Below, piece by piece: positions 5,808 through 5,879 of a stretch of 5,879 bases of DNA. Within the stretch, counting starts at the first letter, position 1. Each line of letters begins with the position of its first letter. The stretch is from JBPCPM01 sp050999155. Its GTDB lineage: Bacteria > Actinomycetota > Thermoleophilia > Solirubrobacterales > 70-9. Below the pieces are notes generated by a model that was not told where the DNA came from, did not search any database, and was given only the letters and a program-made list of their open reading frames with translations. Made by a program: the position numbers and the translations under genes. The stretch covers positions 1-5,879 of the forward strand of contig JBPCPM010000140.1 of assembly GCA_050999155.1 (NCBI GenBank), written 5' to 3'.

Positions 5808-5879
5808 ATGGCGCGAGGGAGGGTTCTCAAGCGCGGCAGTACATGGTCCTACGTCATCGACGTCGGCACACCCCAGGAT
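5808..5879 (+). CDS. int: Site-specific tyrosine integrase, N-terminal 24 codons only
   Basis: ATG 5808 lies 2 bp after the xis stop and 10 nt downstream of GGAGG (5793-5797). The visible residues, MARGRVLKRGSTWSYVIDVG, match the first strands of the arm-type DNA-binding domain of actinobacterial phage and element integrases (compare the usual pattern MA.G.V.KRG.TW.Y.VDVG). The core-binding and catalytic domains (Arg-His-Arg-Tyr) lie beyond the window, so intactness cannot be judged. Such enzymes join an element's attachment site with a host site, often a tRNA gene. The assignment rests on few residues but is supported by the xis neighbour. Confidence 0.78.
   Translation, partial: MARGRVLKRGSTWSYVIDVGTPQD

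Overview
This is a high-GC window with strong G/C third-position bias in its long genes and proteins that look actinobacterial: a hydantoinase A/B pair, an IS1380-type transposase remnant, a short YdeI/OmdA-like protein and an actinobacterial-style xis-int module. The genus cannot be told from the sequence.

Left and centre (1-4855, minus strand): one compact catabolic operon reads right to left. A promoter (TTGACG, 16 bp, TATGTT) at 4828-4855 has a perfect 12-bp palindrome in its spacer. It drives a nitrilase-superfamily carbon-nitrogen hydrolase (3900-4796), then hyuA (1764-3896), then hyuB (1-1767, running off the left edge). The genes are tightly coupled: there is one codon between the hydrolase stop and the hyuA GTG, and a 4-bp ATGA overlap between hyuA and hyuB. 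HyuA/HyuB proteins form ATP-dependent cyclic amide hydrolases (hydantoinase, oxoprolinase or lactamase type) or related carboxylases. A neighbouring C-N hydrolase could cleave the N-carbamoyl or amide group of the ring-opened product. The actual substrate cannot be read from this window.

Middle (4856-5158): a 65-bp GC-rich gap is followed by a short YdeI/OmdA-like gene on the minus strand. It is broken by an apparent one-base insertion near 4966-4968.

Right (about 5182-5879, plus strand): this looks like mobile DNA. An internal fragment of an IS1380-family transposase stops abruptly near 5358. It is followed by a less GC-rich stretch with a candidate promoter and a 14-bp palindrome (5386-5414), a possible 44-codon Trp-rich small gene (5465-5599), an excisionase-like winged-HTH gene (5596-5805) and the first 24 codons of a tyrosine-type integrase (5808 to the window end). 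The catabolic operon therefore lies beside, or possibly inside, an integrative element whose attachment site is not in the window.

No tRNA, rRNA or CRISPR array was seen. I found no clearly undescribed system. The best leads are the operator-like palindrome of the catabolic operon, the regulatory region and small gene ahead of xis, and the broken mosaic between the two regions.
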